A DNA stretch of 54,912 nucleotides from assembly GCF_025699485.1 (NCBI RefSeq), contig NZ_JANUXN010000024.1:1-54912 (forward strand). Reading direction: 5' to 3'. The position numbers were made by a program, and so were the translations under genes. This stretch comes from Thauera carbonicopians. Lineage in GTDB: Bacteria; Pseudomonadota; Gammaproteobacteria; Burkholderiales; Rhodocyclaceae. Numbering within the stretch: the stretch's first letter is position 1; each line of letters opens with the position of its first letter. Shown here piece after piece: positions 16,323 through 26,989 of this stretch. The notes under the pieces were generated by a model. It saw only the letters and a list, made by a program, of their open reading frames with translations, had not been told where the DNA came from and ran no database searches.

Positions 16323-17501
16323 ATGACGACGATCGCATGGCCCGAGCAGGCCGATCTCGAAGCGTGGCGGCATGATTTCCACCGCCACCCCGAAACCGCC
16401 TTCGAAGAGCACCGTACCAGCGCGCGGGTGGCAGAACTGCTGCGAAGCTGGGGGCTGGAGGTGCATGAAGGCCTGGCCGGCACCGGCATCGTTGCCGTGC
16501 TGCGCGGCCTGCGGGGCGAAGGGCCGGCGATCGGCCTGCGCGCCGACATGGATGCGCTGCACGTGACCGAGATGAACGACGTCGCCCATGCCTCGGAACA
16601 TCCCGGCCGCATGCACGCCTGCGGCCACGACGGCCATACCACGATGCTGCTGGGCGCCGCCCGGACGCTGGCCGCGCAGCCGGATTTCAGCGGTACGGTG
16701 TATTTCATCTTCCAGCCTGCCGAGGAAAACGAAGGCGGCGCGCGCGTCATGATCAAGGACGGGCTATTCGAGCGTTTCCCGATGCAGGCCGTCTACAGCA
16801 TGCACAACTGGCCCGGCCTGCCGGTGGGGGCCGCGGCGGTCAATGCCGGTCCGATGATGGCGGCGTTCGACATCTTCAGCCTGACGCTGTCGGGGCAGGG
16901 CTGCCATGCCGCCATGCCGCATCTGGGCAAGGACACCCTGCTCGCGGCCTGCCATCTCGTGACCCAGCTGCCGGCGCTGATCAGCCGCGAGCAGCCGGTG
17001 CACAAGCCGGCGGTGCTGAGCGTGACCAGCTTCAACGCCGGCGACACCTTCAACGTCGTGCCCGAGCAGGTCAAGCTGCGCGGCACCGTGCGCTGCTTCG
17101 ACATGGAACAGCGCGCCCGCATCGAGCAGCGCCTGCGCGACGTCATTGCCGCCACCGCCACCCTGCACGGCCTGACCGCGGAGCTGGATTACATCGTCAA
17201 TTACCCGGCCACGATCAACGCTCCGGCACACGCCGAAGCGTGCGCCGGCGTGCTGGCCGAACTGCTGGGCGAAGACAAGGTGCATCGCAACCTGCCGCCG
17301 AGCATGGGTTCGGAGGACTTCGCCTTCATGTCGCAGCGATGCCCCGGCGCATACATCTGGATGGGCAATGGCGAGGACAGCGCATCGCTGCACAACCCCA
17401 AGTACGACTTCAACGATGCGCTGTTGCCGCTGGGCGTGCGCTACTGGGTGAGCCTGGTCACGGCGCTGCTGCGTGACGGCAAGCTGCCATCGGCCGAATG
17501 A
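16323..17501 (+). CDS. M20 family metal-dependent amidohydrolase
   Basis: Aminoacylase/hippurate-hydrolase-like enzyme of 392 residues that should split an N-acyl or amide bond. Metal-binding elements are RADMDALH, HACGHDGHT, the catalytic glutamate in QPAEENEGGA, the histidine in HNWPGLPVG and the C-terminal GSEDFAF. The dimerisation domain inserts after about residue 185. ATG has GAGGAG eight bases upstream. It is the last gene of the operon. The pairing of an amidohydrolase with two dehydrogenases and a transporter suggests degradation of an N-acylated compound; related DUF3100-M20 pairs have been noted next to auxin-conjugate hydrolases. The true substrate is unknown. Confidence 0.9.
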   Translation: MTTIAWPEQADLEAWRHDFHRHPETAFEEHRTSARVAELLRSWGLEVHEGLAGTGIVAVLRGLRGEGPAIGLRADMDALHVTEMNDVAHASEHPGRMHACGHDGHTTMLLGAARTLAAQPDFSGTVYFIFQPAEENEGGARVMIKDGLFERFPMQAVYSMHNWPGLPVGAAAVNAGPMMAAFDIFSLTLSGQGCHAAMPHLGKDTLLAACHLVTQLPALISREQPVHKPAVLSVTSFNAGDTFNVVPEQVKLRGTVRCFDMEQRARIEQRLRDVIAATATLHGLTAELDYIVNYPATINAPAHAEACAGVLAELLGEDKVHRNLPPSMGSEDFAFMSQRCPGAYIWMGNGEDSASLHNPKYDFNDALLPLGVRYWVSLVTALLRDGKLPSAE

Positions 17502-17562
17502 GCGCCGGGGTGGCGGAAGCGTGAATCCGTGCGTTGGCGTCCACCGGCAGGTGCAAGCCGGA

Positions 17563-17580
17563 GGGCGCCGGCCGGCGCCC
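17563..17580 (+). terminator. Perfect GC palindrome after the M20 gene
   Basis: GGGCGCCGG directly followed by CCGGCGCCC makes an 18-bp perfect palindrome 61 bases after the M20 stop. It could form a hairpin with a small loop, but no U-tract follows. Terminator function is tentative. Confidence 0.35.
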
Positions 17581-17650
17581 CGCTTCGATCGGGGATGGCA
17601 GGCGCTGAAGTGAGTGCTATCGTCGGCGCTCACCAGGAGAAAACGCCGCC

Positions 17651-18097
17651 ATGAAAATCTGGGTCGATGCGGACGCCTGCCCGGCCGTCGTCAAGGAAAT
17701 CCTCTACCGCGCGGCCAGGCGCACCGAAACGCCGCTGACCCTGGTCGCCAACCAGATGCTGCGGGTACCGCCTTCGCCGTGGATCAGGGCGGTGCAGGTG
17801 CCGGGCGGCTTCGACGTCGCCGACCAGCGCATCGCCAGCGAAGTCGACGCGGGCGACATCGTCGTCACCGCGGACATCCCGCTCGCCGCCCAGGTCATCG
17901 CCAAGGGCGCCACGGTGATCGACCCGCGCGGCGAGCGCCTGACCGCCGCCAACATCCAGGAGCGCCTGAGCATGCGCGACTTCATGGAGGGCCTGCGCAG
18001 CAGCGGCGTGGAAACGGGCGGCCCCCGCGCTTTTTCCAATGCCGACCGGCAGGCCTTCGGGAACCAACTGGACAGCCTGCTGGCAAAGCGCAGGTGA
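17651..18097 (+). CDS. YaiI/YqxD family (UPF0178) protein
   Basis: Small cytoplasmic protein of 148 residues that matches the UPF0178 family end to end. It begins [18 protein letters not shown], with conserved acidic residues Asp6 and Asp8, and also has [23 protein letters not shown] and the C-terminal FGNQLD. The fold is related to PIN-like nucleases, but no activity has been established. CAGGAGAAAACGCC precedes the ATG. It is probably monocistronic or co-transcribed with the following dioxygenase, 74 bases away. Confidence 0.92.
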   Translation: MKIWVDADACPAVVKEILYRAARRTETPLTLVANQMLRVPPSPWIRAVQVPGGFDVADQRIASEVDAGDIVVTADIPLAAQVIAKGATVIDPRGERLTAANIQERLSMRDFMEGLRSSGVETGGPRAFSNADRQAFGNQLDSLLAKRR

Positions 18098-18171
18098 AGC
18101 CCTCCTTCGGGCGCAGGATGCCGCGTATCGGTGGCAGTGCTGGCCCGTTCCAACCACGCGCAGGTTCCGCC

Positions 18172-19152
18172 ATGAAGAATGCACATTCCGTTCCGGAGTC
18201 GTCCCGGCAAGCCGATCCGCCAAGCAACAGCCGGCGCAGCCTGTTCCGCCTGGCGGCCGGTTCGTTGCTGCTGACCACGCTATTCGGGCAGCGGCCGATG
18301 GCGGCAGCCGCTGCCACTTCGTCCGGCGGCACGGGCGCCGCACTCGGCGCATGGGCCAGCGGCGGCACGCGCCGGATCGGCCAGGCGACGAGCTTTCCGG
18401 ACCCGTTCACGGATTCGCTCGAATCGGCGTGCAGGCTGATCTGCTCGACGACCATCGGGCCCTGTCATGGCGCCTCGCCGGAACGCGTCGACATCAGCGA
18501 CGGCTGGGACGGCATCCCGCTGCGCATGGCGCTGCGCGTCGTCGATGAGGCCTGCCGTCCGGTGCCGGACGCGATCGTCGAGATCTGGCACACCAACTAC
18601 ACCGGGGGCTATTCCGGGGACATCATGCGCATGTGCAACAACGACCCGGACGACCGCGACAGGCAGTTCTTCCGCGGCTACCAGCGCACCGATGCGCGTG
18701 GTGTCGCCGCTTTCGACAGTTGCTATCCCGGCTGGTACCGCGGCCGCGCGGTGCATGTTCATGTACGTGTGCAGATCGGTGATTACCAGGCCGACGACCG
18801 CGCGCCCAGCAGCGTCGTCACGCAGTTGCTGTTCAGCGACGAACTGAACAGCCGGATATTCGAGGAGCACGCGCTGTACCGAACCTTCGGCCAGCCGGAT
18901 ACCACGCTGGATACCGATGGCGTGATCGGCGGGGAAGCGGACAAGGCTCCCTATCTGTTCGAGGTCAGCCGCCTGGACGATGGCGTGATGTTCGCCCACA
19001 AGACGCTGGTGGTCCGCCAGTCCATGGACGATCCGCTGTGCCGAGCCAGTGGCGCCCGCCGGGGAGGCCGGGGGCCGAGAGGCGAGCCGGGCGATCCGCC
19101 GCCGGGGCGCATGCCGCGGCCGGATGGCCGCTCCCCGGCCAGGGGGGAGTAG
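18172..19152 (+). CDS. Exported intradiol ring-cleavage dioxygenase
   Basis: Non-heme Fe(III) dioxygenase of 326 residues related to protocatechuate 3,4-dioxygenase. The N-terminus has a twin-arginine-type signal (SRRSLFRLAAGSLLLTT, then AMAAAAA), so it should be folded in the cytoplasm and exported to the periplasm. The catalytic core runs from about residue 95. It includes PDAIVEIWHTNY, a tyrosine-rich YPGWYRGRAVHVHV segment that supplies Tyr and His iron ligands, and a later TQLLF segment. The last 35 residues are rich in Gly, Arg and Pro and have no family counterpart that I know. Catechol-type substrates are likely but not identifiable. A strong hairpin follows the gene. Confidence 0.85.
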   Translation: MKNAHSVPESSRQADPPSNSRRSLFRLAAGSLLLTTLFGQRPMAAAAATSSGGTGAALGAWASGGTRRIGQATSFPDPFTDSLESACRLICSTTIGPCHGASPERVDISDGWDGIPLRMALRVVDEACRPVPDAIVEIWHTNYTGGYSGDIMRMCNNDPDDRDRQFFRGYQRTDARGVAAFDSCYPGWYRGRAVHVHVRVQIGDYQADDRAPSSVVTQLLFSDELNSRIFEEHALYRTFGQPDTTLDTDGVIGGEADKAPYLFEVSRLDDGVMFAHKTLVVRQSMDDPLCRASGARRGGRGPRGEPGDPPPGRMPRPDGRSPARGE

Positions 19153-19169
19153 AACAGCGCGGTGTGATT

Positions 19170-19196
19170 CGGAGCGTGCCGGGTCGGCACGCTCCG
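19170..19196. terminator. Strong bidirectional hairpin
   Basis: CGGAGCGTGCCG and CGGCACGCTCCG form a perfect 12-bp stem with a 3-base loop between the convergent dioxygenase and GlsB-like genes, 17 and 7 bases from their stop codons. No long U-tract is present, but position and strength support bidirectional termination. Confidence 0.65.
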
Positions 19197-19203
19197 GGCA
19201 GCT

Positions 19204-19455
19204 TCATTTCCTGACCGCTCTGACTATGCCGATCAGGATGCAGGCGCCGACGACGCCGGCCACCAGGTAGCCGAGCCAGCCGCCGAAGGAGACGCCGAGA
19301 ATTCCGAACAGGAAGCTCGCCACCGAGGCGCCGATGATGCCGAGCACGATGTTCATCAGGACGCCGGTATTGCTCTTCATCAAGCCCGAAGCAATCCAGC
19401 CCGCGATGCCGCCGATGATCACGGCGGCCAACCAGCCGACACCCATGTCGCTCAT
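19204..19455 (-). CDS. GlsB/YeaQ/YmgE family stress-associated membrane protein
   Basis: Small protein of 83 residues, almost entirely hydrophobic, with three membrane segments rich in glycine: GWLAAVIIGGIAGWIASGLM, then NIVLGIIGASVASFLFG, then GYLVAGVVGACILIGIV. These are hallmarks of the transglycosylase-associated (GlsB/YeaQ) family. The start at 19455 has GGAGG eight bases upstream; the longer in-frame extension lacks support. The family is often induced by envelope or general stress, and its function is poorly defined. Confidence 0.9.
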   Translation of the reverse strand: MSDMGVGWLAAVIIGGIAGWIASGLMKSNTGVLMNIVLGIIGASVASFLFGILGVSFGGWLGYLVAGVVGACILIGIVRAVRK

Positions 19456-19663
19456 CTGCACGTCCTCCAAGTCAGTGGAAACAGTGGAATCGCGCGCCGC
19501 CACTGCTGCGGCGGCCACCGCGATGGCGGTGTAATCCGGATTATGCAGGCGCGTTGTGCGGTGCCAAAATGGAAATGGTAAAAAGTCGATACACATCGCG
19601 CGGCCGCTGCCTGCGGAGGCGGACAATGGCTCGCCCGAGAAACCCGTCGCGGAGGAGATGGCG

Positions 19664-20764
19664 ATGAAGCTGTTCCAGTGCCAGTGCTGCAGACAGGTGG
19701 TGCATTTCGAGAATACCGTCTGCCTGCGCTGCGGGCAGACGCTCGGCTATCTACCGGAGCAGGATCGCATGGCGGCGGTGGAAGCCGACGGGCCGCGCTG
19801 GCGGGTATTGCCCGGCGCGGACGGGGCGGACGACAACCGGCGCTGGCGTTTCTGCCGCAACTGGGAGCTCAGCGCCTGCAACTGGATGGTGCCCGCCGGC
19901 GACGATGGCGACGCGGAAGTGCCGGACGATGCGGCCGAGTTCTGTCCGGCCTGCCGCCACAACCGCACCGTGCCCAATCTCGACGACCCGGTCCATCTCG
20001 CCCGCTGGCAGAAGATCGAGTCCGCCAAGCGCAGGCTCATCTATACGCTCGCCCGGCTCGGGCTGCCGCGTCCGGCGCCCGGCGACGATCATGCCGAGCC
20101 GCTGGTGTTCGATTTTCTCGCCGAGCTGCCCGGCAGCGCCGAGCCGGTGATGACCGGCCATGCCGGCGGCGTGGTGACCATCGCACTGGAAGAGGCCGAC
20201 GATGCCGCGCGCGAAGGCATGCGCGCCGAGATGGGCGAGGCCTACCGCACGCTGCTCGGCCATTTCCGCCACGAGATCGGGCATTACTACTGGGATCTGC
20301 TGGTGCGCGACGGCGGCGCGCTGGACGGCTTCCGGGCGATGTTCGGCGACGAGCGCGCCGACTACGCCCAGGCGCTCGACCGCCACTACCGCGAAGGGCC
20401 GCCGGAAGGCTGGGAAGCGAGCCATGTCTCGGCCTACGCCACCATGCACCCCTGGGAAGACTGGGCCGAGACCTGGGCGCACTACCTGCACATGGTCGAC
20501 ACCCTCGAAACCGCCTCCGTGCTCGGCATCGAACTGGAACCGGAGGTGGATGACGACGGCGAGCTGTCCGCCGACATCGATGTCGACCCCTACCGCGCGG
20601 TGGCGGTGAAGCGGCTGCTGTCCGCCTGGGTGCCGCTCACCGTGGCGCTGAACGCGCTGAACCGGTCGATGGGGGCTGCCGACCTCTATCCCTTTGCCCT
20701 GCCCGACGTCGTGCGGCGGAAGCTTGCCTTCGTGCACGATCTGGTTGCGGCCCAGCGCAGGTGA
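19664..20764 (+). CDS. Putative zinc-binding metallopeptidase with N-terminal zinc ribbon
   Basis: Cytoplasmic protein of about 366 residues. The N-terminal 100 residues contain three CxxC-type pairs (CQCC, CLRC and, later, CPAC) that form zinc-ribbon-like elements. The centre carries the zincin motif HEIGH in HFRHEIGHYYWD, and a downstream acidic segment HPWEDWAETWAHYLH supplies a probable third ligand. This is the pattern of the putative zinc-binding peptidase family (Peptidase_Mx). The start at 19664 lies six bases after GGAGGAG; the in-frame ATG at 19658 abuts that site. The substrate is unknown. It is divergent from the GlsB-like gene. Confidence 0.85.
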   Translation: MKLFQCQCCRQVVHFENTVCLRCGQTLGYLPEQDRMAAVEADGPRWRVLPGADGADDNRRWRFCRNWELSACNWMVPAGDDGDAEVPDDAAEFCPACRHNRTVPNLDDPVHLARWQKIESAKRRLIYTLARLGLPRPAPGDDHAEPLVFDFLAELPGSAEPVMTGHAGGVVTIALEEADDAAREGMRAEMGEAYRTLLGHFRHEIGHYYWDLLVRDGGALDGFRAMFGDERADYAQALDRHYREGPPEGWEASHVSAYATMHPWEDWAETWAHYLHMVDTLETASVLGIELEPEVDDDGELSADIDVDPYRAVAVKRLLSAWVPLTVALNALNRSMGAADLYPFALPDVVRRKLAFVHDLVAAQRR

Positions 20765-20823
20765 AGATGCCGCCTTCGACTTGAGCGGCCAGGGCCGGAG
20801 ACCGCGATCATCCGGCGGAAAAA

Positions 20824-21990
20824 TCAGGCACCGAGATCGGCGAGCGGATGCGGGCCGCTGTAACGGGGCGTGAAGTGGTCCGCGACGATCTCGTCGGGGA
20901 CGGCCTGCACGGTGGCGAATTGCCAGCGCGGCTTGCGGTCCTTGTCGATCAGCAGGGCACGCACGCCTTCGGCGAAGTCGCGGTGGGCGGTGGCGGCGAC
21001 CGAGACGTGGTATTCGGTGCGGAACACCTCGGCCAGCGACATGTGGCGCGTCCTTTGCCACAGTTCCCACGACAGCCGTGCCGAACTCGGCGCGCCGTGC
21101 GCGAAAGTCCTGCCGGCGTTGGCGAGCCAGGGGTCGGCATCGTCGACCAGCGCGGCCAGGCGGGCGGCGATGGCTTCCAGGCCGTCGTGGCCGATCAATG
21201 CCTCGATGCGGTCGTAATGTGCACGCAACGGCGAGTCCGGCACTGCTGTGGATTCAGCCAGGCGGTCGAGCAGGGTGCCCAGGCGGGCGTGGTTGGCGGT
21301 GTTGCCGGCCGCATCCGGTGCTTCCCAGCGGGTGTCGGCGAGCAGTGCCGGCAGTTGCGCACGCTGGGCGTCGTCGATGATGAAGTCGGCCAGCCCGGCG
21401 AAGCGTGCGTCGGCGGCGTTGAGCGGCACGCCGGTCAGCGCCAGGAACAGCCCGCTGCGGCCCGGCATGTGGCGCAGGAACCAACTGCCGCCGACGTCCG
21501 GGTACAGGCCGATGGTGATCTCCGGCATCGCCATGCGGGTGGTGGGGGTGGCGACACGGTGCGAGGAGCCGGCCATCAGGCCGATGCCGCCGCCCATGAC
21601 GATGCCCTGGCCCCAGAACAGCACCGGCTTGGGGTAGGTGTGGATGCGGTGATCGAGCCGGTATTCGCGCTCGAAGAAGTCCTTCGCCGCCTGCGGCGCC
21701 TCGCCGGCGGGCATGGCCTTGATGGCGTGGTAGAGTGCGGCGACGTCGCCGCCGGCGCAGAAGGCCTTCTCCAGCGAGCCGTCGAGCAGCACGCCGACGA
21801 TCGCCGGATCGGCCGCCCAGGCGTCGAGCTGCGGCGCGAGGCGGTCGATCATCTTCAGCGACAGGGCGTTGAGGCTCCTGGGTGCGTTCAGTGTGGCATG
21901 GCCGAAACGCCGGCCGCAGGCGGTGGAGATTTCGCGCAGGATCACGCAGTCGTTCGCCGCTGCCGGAATGGATTCGGGGTGTTCGTTCAT
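20824..21990 (-). CDS. 3-hydroxyisobutyryl-CoA hydrolase family protein (enoyl-CoA hydratase fold)
   Basis: Thioesterase of 388 residues with a crotonase fold. The oxyanion-hole segments are AFCAGGDV and IVMGGGIGL, and the catalytic region MPEITIGLYPDVGGSW carries the Glu and Asp expected for hydroxyacyl-CoA hydrolases. The length (about 390) fits the HIBYL-CoA hydrolase subgroup, not plain hydratases. It ends a minus-strand series with mmsA and a GMC dehydrogenase. Family members accept 3-hydroxyisobutyryl-CoA and 3-hydroxypropionyl-CoA, so it could release the free hydroxyacid that the neighbours oxidise. That pathway role is inferred. Confidence 0.87.
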   Translation of the reverse strand: MNEHPESIPAAANDCVILREISTACGRRFGHATLNAPRSLNALSLKMIDRLAPQLDAWAADPAIVGVLLDGSLEKAFCAGGDVAALYHAIKAMPAGEAPQAAKDFFEREYRLDHRIHTYPKPVLFWGQGIVMGGGIGLMAGSSHRVATPTTRMAMPEITIGLYPDVGGSWFLRHMPGRSGLFLALTGVPLNAADARFAGLADFIIDDAQRAQLPALLADTRWEAPDAAGNTANHARLGTLLDRLAESTAVPDSPLRAHYDRIEALIGHDGLEAIAARLAALVDDADPWLANAGRTFAHGAPSSARLSWELWQRTRHMSLAEVFRTEYHVSVAATAHRDFAEGVRALLIDKDRKPRWQFATVQAVPDEIVADHFTPRYSGPHPLADLGA

Positions 21991-22010
21991 CGTCTCTCCT
22001 TGATGGTACG

Positions 22011-22046
22011 CGGCGGCCTGCGCAGGAACGTGCTGCGCGGCCGCCG
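22011..22046. other. Strong hairpin in the leader of the hydroxyacyl-CoA hydrolase gene
   Basis: CGGCGGCC and GGCCGCCG form the outer stem, with GCGCAG and CTGCGC extending it inside, one unpaired base and a 7-base loop. On the minus strand it ends about 20 bases before the ATG. The T-rich run lies on the plus-strand side, where no gene enters. It may be an mRNA leader structure or partial terminator between the GMC gene and this gene. Confidence 0.5.
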
Positions 22047-22131
22047 TTCTTATTTTCGCCGCAGGTGCCCCCCAGGGCCAGAAACCATGAAGGCGGCGTT
22101 GCGGAGCGTGAGTATTTTCCGTCTCCCGTGT

Positions 22132-23748
22132 TCAGCGCCTCCGTGCTGCGCGGATCAGCTGGGCCCCTCGCTCGGCGATCATGATCGTCGGCGAACTGGT
22201 GTTGCCCGAGGTGATGCTGGGCATGATCGAGGCATCGACCACGCGCACGCCGGCGATGCCGCGCAGCCGCAGTTCGGAGTCGGTGACTGCGGAGTCGTCG
22301 TCGCTGCGCCCCATCCTGCAGGTGCCGACCGGGTGGAAGATGGTGGTGCCGATGTTGCCGGCGGCGTGGATCAGTTGTTCGTCGGTGGTGAAGTCCGGCC
22401 CCGGCAGATGTTCGACCGGCTTGAACGGCGCCAGCGCCGGCTGGCTGGCGATCTTGCGGGTCAGGCGCAGCGCGTGTGCGGCCTTCTGGCGGTCGGCCTC
22501 GTGGCTGAGGTAGCAGGGGGCGATCCTCGGTGCGCTGGCCGGGTCGCGGTCGCGGATGTCGATGTGGCCGCGGGATTGCGGGCGCAGGTCGCAGACGCTG
22601 GCGGTGAAGGCCGGGAATTTGTGCAGCGGGTCGCCGAACTTGTCCAGCGACAGCGGCTGGACGTGGTATTCCAGATCGGGTGTCGGCACCGAGGGGTCGG
22701 AATGCGCAAACAGGCCGAGCTGGCTGGGTGCCATCGTCAGCGGGCCGCTCCGTTTGAAGGCGTATTCCAGCGCCATCATGGCCTTGCCCCACAGGCTGTT
22801 GGCCTGGCGGTTCAGCGTCTTGATGCCCTGCACCTTGTATACGCTGCGGATCTGCAGATGGTCCTGCAGGTTGCGGCCGACGCCGGGCAGCGCATGGGCG
22901 ACCGGAATGCCGAGTTCCTGCAGCAGGGCCGGATCGCCGATGCCGGAGCGCTGCAGGATGGCCGGCGAGCCGACGGCGCCGGCGGCGAGCACGACCTCGA
23001 TGCGGCTGCGTGCCACGCAGGCCTCGTTGCCGAGGCGGAATTCGATGCCGCGTGCCTGGCGGCCTTCCAGCACCAGCTTGTCGGACAGCGCACCGGTGAC
23101 GATGCGCAGGTTCGGGCGGCCGCGCACCGGATCGAGGAAGCCGCGTGCGCTGCTCCAGCGCGTGCCGCGCTTCTGGTTCACTTCGAACTGGCTGACGCCC
23201 AGGTTGTTGCCGCCGTTGAAGTCGGGCGTGGCCGGAACGCCGGCTTGCGTTGCCGCTTCGGCGAAGCGGTCGAGGATGTCCCATCTCAGGCGCTGCTGCT
23301 CCACCCGCCATTCGCCCTTGCCGCCGTGGAGCTCGTTGCCGCCGCTCCAGTGGTCCTCGACGCGCTTGAACAGCGGCATGACTTCTTTCCAGGCCCAGCC
23401 GGCATCGCCGGTGGCTTCGGCCCAGGAATCGTAGTCGCGCGCCTGGCCGCGCAGGTAGAGCATGGCGTTGATCAGCGTGCTGCCGCCCAGGCCCTTGCCG
23501 CGGGCGTAGATGATGGAGCGGCCGTTGAGGCCCGGTTCGGGCTCGGTCTTGTAGCACCAGTCGGTGCGCGGGTTGTTGATGCAGTACAGGTAGCCGACCG
23601 GGATCCTGGTCCAGATCCATCTTTCGTCGTTGCCGGCTTCGAGCAGCAGCACGCTGACGTCGGGGTCCGCCGACAGGCGGTTGGCCAGCACGCAGCCGGC
23701 GGCACCGCCGCCGACCACGATGTAATCGAATTCACCGAAGTCTTTCAT
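22132..23748 (-). CDS. GMC family FAD-dependent dehydrogenase, HpdH-like
   Basis: Flavoprotein alcohol dehydrogenase of 538 residues. The FAD-binding motif VVGGGAAGCVLANRL lies near residues 11-25, the GMC signature GKGLGGSTLINAMLYLRG near 84-101, and the C-terminal active-site region HPVGTCRMG and SGNTSSPTIMIAERG follow. It resembles choline dehydrogenase. In Pseudomonas a GMC enzyme, HpdH, next to mmsA oxidises 3-hydroxypropionate to malonate semialdehyde under a LysR regulator. The same gene set here makes that role likely. The ATG is preceded by CAGGAG. Substrate assignment is by gene context. Confidence 0.85.
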   Translation of the reverse strand: MKDFGEFDYIVVGGGAAGCVLANRLSADPDVSVLLLEAGNDERWIWTRIPVGYLYCINNPRTDWCYKTEPEPGLNGRSIIYARGKGLGGSTLINAMLYLRGQARDYDSWAEATGDAGWAWKEVMPLFKRVEDHWSGGNELHGGKGEWRVEQQRLRWDILDRFAEAATQAGVPATPDFNGGNNLGVSQFEVNQKRGTRWSSARGFLDPVRGRPNLRIVTGALSDKLVLEGRQARGIEFRLGNEACVARSRIEVVLAAGAVGSPAILQRSGIGDPALLQELGIPVAHALPGVGRNLQDHLQIRSVYKVQGIKTLNRQANSLWGKAMMALEYAFKRSGPLTMAPSQLGLFAHSDPSVPTPDLEYHVQPLSLDKFGDPLHKFPAFTASVCDLRPQSRGHIDIRDRDPASAPRIAPCYLSHEADRQKAAHALRLTRKIASQPALAPFKPVEHLPGPDFTTDEQLIHAAGNIGTTIFHPVGTCRMGRSDDDSAVTDSELRLRGIAGVRVVDASIMPSITSGNTSSPTIMIAERGAQLIRAARRR

Positions 23749-23830
23749 GGGGTACTCCTGAGGGGCGAGTTTCGTCGCGTCCTCCGCCGGAGGGCGGGGG
23801 ACGGTCCGTTGAGGAGGACTTGCCGGGTCG

Positions 23831-25342
<1,512 letters not shown>

Positions 25343-25406
25343 GTCGATTTCTCCTGCTGTGGTGTGTGGGGGCTTGGAGCCTTGCATTAAAGCGGCTGCG
25401 GGGGTA

Positions 25407-25454
25407 CCGGTCCAATGACTTATCATTAGATTCGATATTTTGATTGCTAATATC
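25407..25454. promoter_or_regulatory. LysR operator-like element, copy 1 (upstream of mmsA)
   Basis: This 48-bp element matches the one at 26990-27037 in 43 of 48 positions by eye. It contains TCCAATGA-N4-TCATTAGA, an inverted repeat with one mismatch, followed by GATTGCTAAT. It sits between the end of the permease gene and mmsA, in an AT-rich island. Confidence 0.75.
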
Positions 25455-25499
25455 TCCAGCCTTTGGAGCCAGTCCCCGGAGCAGGCGCGAATACGCGCC

Positions 25500-26891
25500 T
25501 CAGACGATGCCGAAGGTGTAGTACACGGCGATGACCAGGAAGGCCGCGATCGTCTTGATGACGGTGATGGCGAAGATGTCCTTGTAGGACTGGCGGTGGG
25601 TCAGGCCGGTCACCGCCAGCAGCGTGATGACCGCGCCGTTGTGCGGCAGGGTGTCCATGCCGCCGGAAGCCATGGCGGAGATCCGGTGCAGGACTTCCAT
25701 CGGGATGCCCGCCGCCGTCGCGTTCTGGATGAAGGTGTCGGCCATCGCGGCCAATGCGATGCTCATGCCGCCGGAGGCCGAGCCGGTGATGCCAGCCAGG
25801 GCGGTGATCGTGACCGCCTGGTTGATCAGCGGGTCGGAAATGGCCTTGAGCCCTTCCGCCACCACCAGGAAGCCGGGCAGGCCGGCGATGACCGCGCCGA
25901 AGCCGTACTCGGATGCAGTGTTCATCGTCGCCAGCAGCGAACCGCCGATTGCGAGCTGGGTGCCTTTGGCGAAGCGTTTGGTCACCGTCTTGAAGGCGAA
26001 CACCATCACCGTCAGGATGCCCACCAGCAAGGCCGCTTCCACCGCCCAGATGGCGACGACCTTGGAGACGTCGGTCGTTATCGGCGTGGTCGTGCCTGCC
26101 AGGACCATTTCATGGGTGTCGCCGTAGAAGCGCGGGATCAGGCTGGTGAAGACCTTGTTCATCACCCCGACCATCACCAGCGGCAGCAGCGCGATCGCGG
26201 GGTGGGGCAGGTTGTGGTGGTCGAAAGGTTCGGGCTCGTTCACCAGGCTGTTGCCGTAGCCTTCGTTGGCAGTCACCGCGCGGCGGCGCTGGACTTCCAG
26301 GTAGATCAGGCCGGTGATCAGGATGAACACCGCGCCGGTGACGCCCAGCCAGGGCGCGGACCAGGTGTCGGTCTTGAAGAAGGTGCTGGGAATGATGTTC
26401 TGGATCTGCGGCGAGCCGGGCAGCGCGTCCATCGTGAAGGTGAAGCCGCCCAGCGCGATCGTGCCCGGGATCAGCCGCTTGGGGATGTTGCTCTGGCGGA
26501 ACATCTCGGCGGCGAAGGGATAGACGGCGAAGACGACGACGAACATCGACACGCCGCCGTAGGTCAGCAGCGCGCAGACCAGCACGATGGAGAGGATCGC
26601 CCGCTTCTGGCCGACGAGTCCGATCACCGTGGAGACGATCGATTTGGAAAAGCCCGACAACTCGATGACCTTGCCGAAAATGGCGCCCAGCAGGAAAACC
26701 GGGAAGTAGAGCTTGACGAAGCCCACCATCTTTTCCATGAAGACGCTGGAGAACATCGGCGCCACCAGGGATGGATCGACCAGGAACACCGCACCTAGCG
26801 CTGCGACGGGGGCAAACAGGATGACGCTGTAGCCGCGGTAGGCCACGAACATCAGGAAGGCAAGCGCCGCGATGACGATCAGCAGACTCAC
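25500..26891 (-). CDS. GntP family permease
   Basis: Inner-membrane carboxylate/gluconate-type transporter of 463 residues with about twelve hydrophobic segments. Family-typical stretches are [40 protein letters not shown], the acidic-residue segment [19 protein letters not shown] and the C-terminal [18 protein letters not shown]. The start GTG at 26891 is chosen because AGGAG lies seven bases upstream; the upstream in-frame ATG at 26951 has no site and would add a non-hydrophobic leader. It is divergent from the LysR gene and followed by mmsA. Import of a short hydroxyacid such as 3-hydroxypropionate is plausible, by context only. Confidence 0.88.
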   Translation of the reverse strand: MSLLIVIAALAFLMFVAYRGYSVILFAPVAALGAVFLVDPSLVAPMFSSVFMEKMVGFVKLYFPVFLLGAIFGKVIELSGFSKSIVSTVIGLVGQKRAILSIVLVCALLTYGGVSMFVVVFAVYPFAAEMFRQSNIPKRLIPGTIALGGFTFTMDALPGSPQIQNIIPSTFFKTDTWSAPWLGVTGAVFILITGLIYLEVQRRRAVTANEGYGNSLVNEPEPFDHHNLPHPAIALLPLVMVGVMNKVFTSLIPRFYGDTHEMVLAGTTTPITTDVSKVVAIWAVEAALLVGILTVMVFAFKTVTKRFAKGTQLAIGGSLLATMNTASEYGFGAVIAGLPGFLVVAEGLKAISDPLINQAVTITALAGITGSASGGMSIALAAMADTFIQNATAAGIPMEVLHRISAMASGGMDTLPHNGAVITLLAVTGLTHRQSYKDIFAITVIKTIAAFLVIAVYYTFGIV

Positions 26892-26989
26892 GGTATCTCC
26901 TCTTCTGGTTATGACGAAAGAAAATTCCCCCTTCATTGCGAAAGGGCGCAAGGGTGCAGCGCGAGGGATTTAAAACCGCCGAAAACCAT

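Noticed and set aside
23781-23793. Small CCTCCG-C-CGGAGG palindrome between mmsA and the GMC gene
   Set aside because: Too short and without a U-tract; it may arise by chance in such GC-rich DNA.
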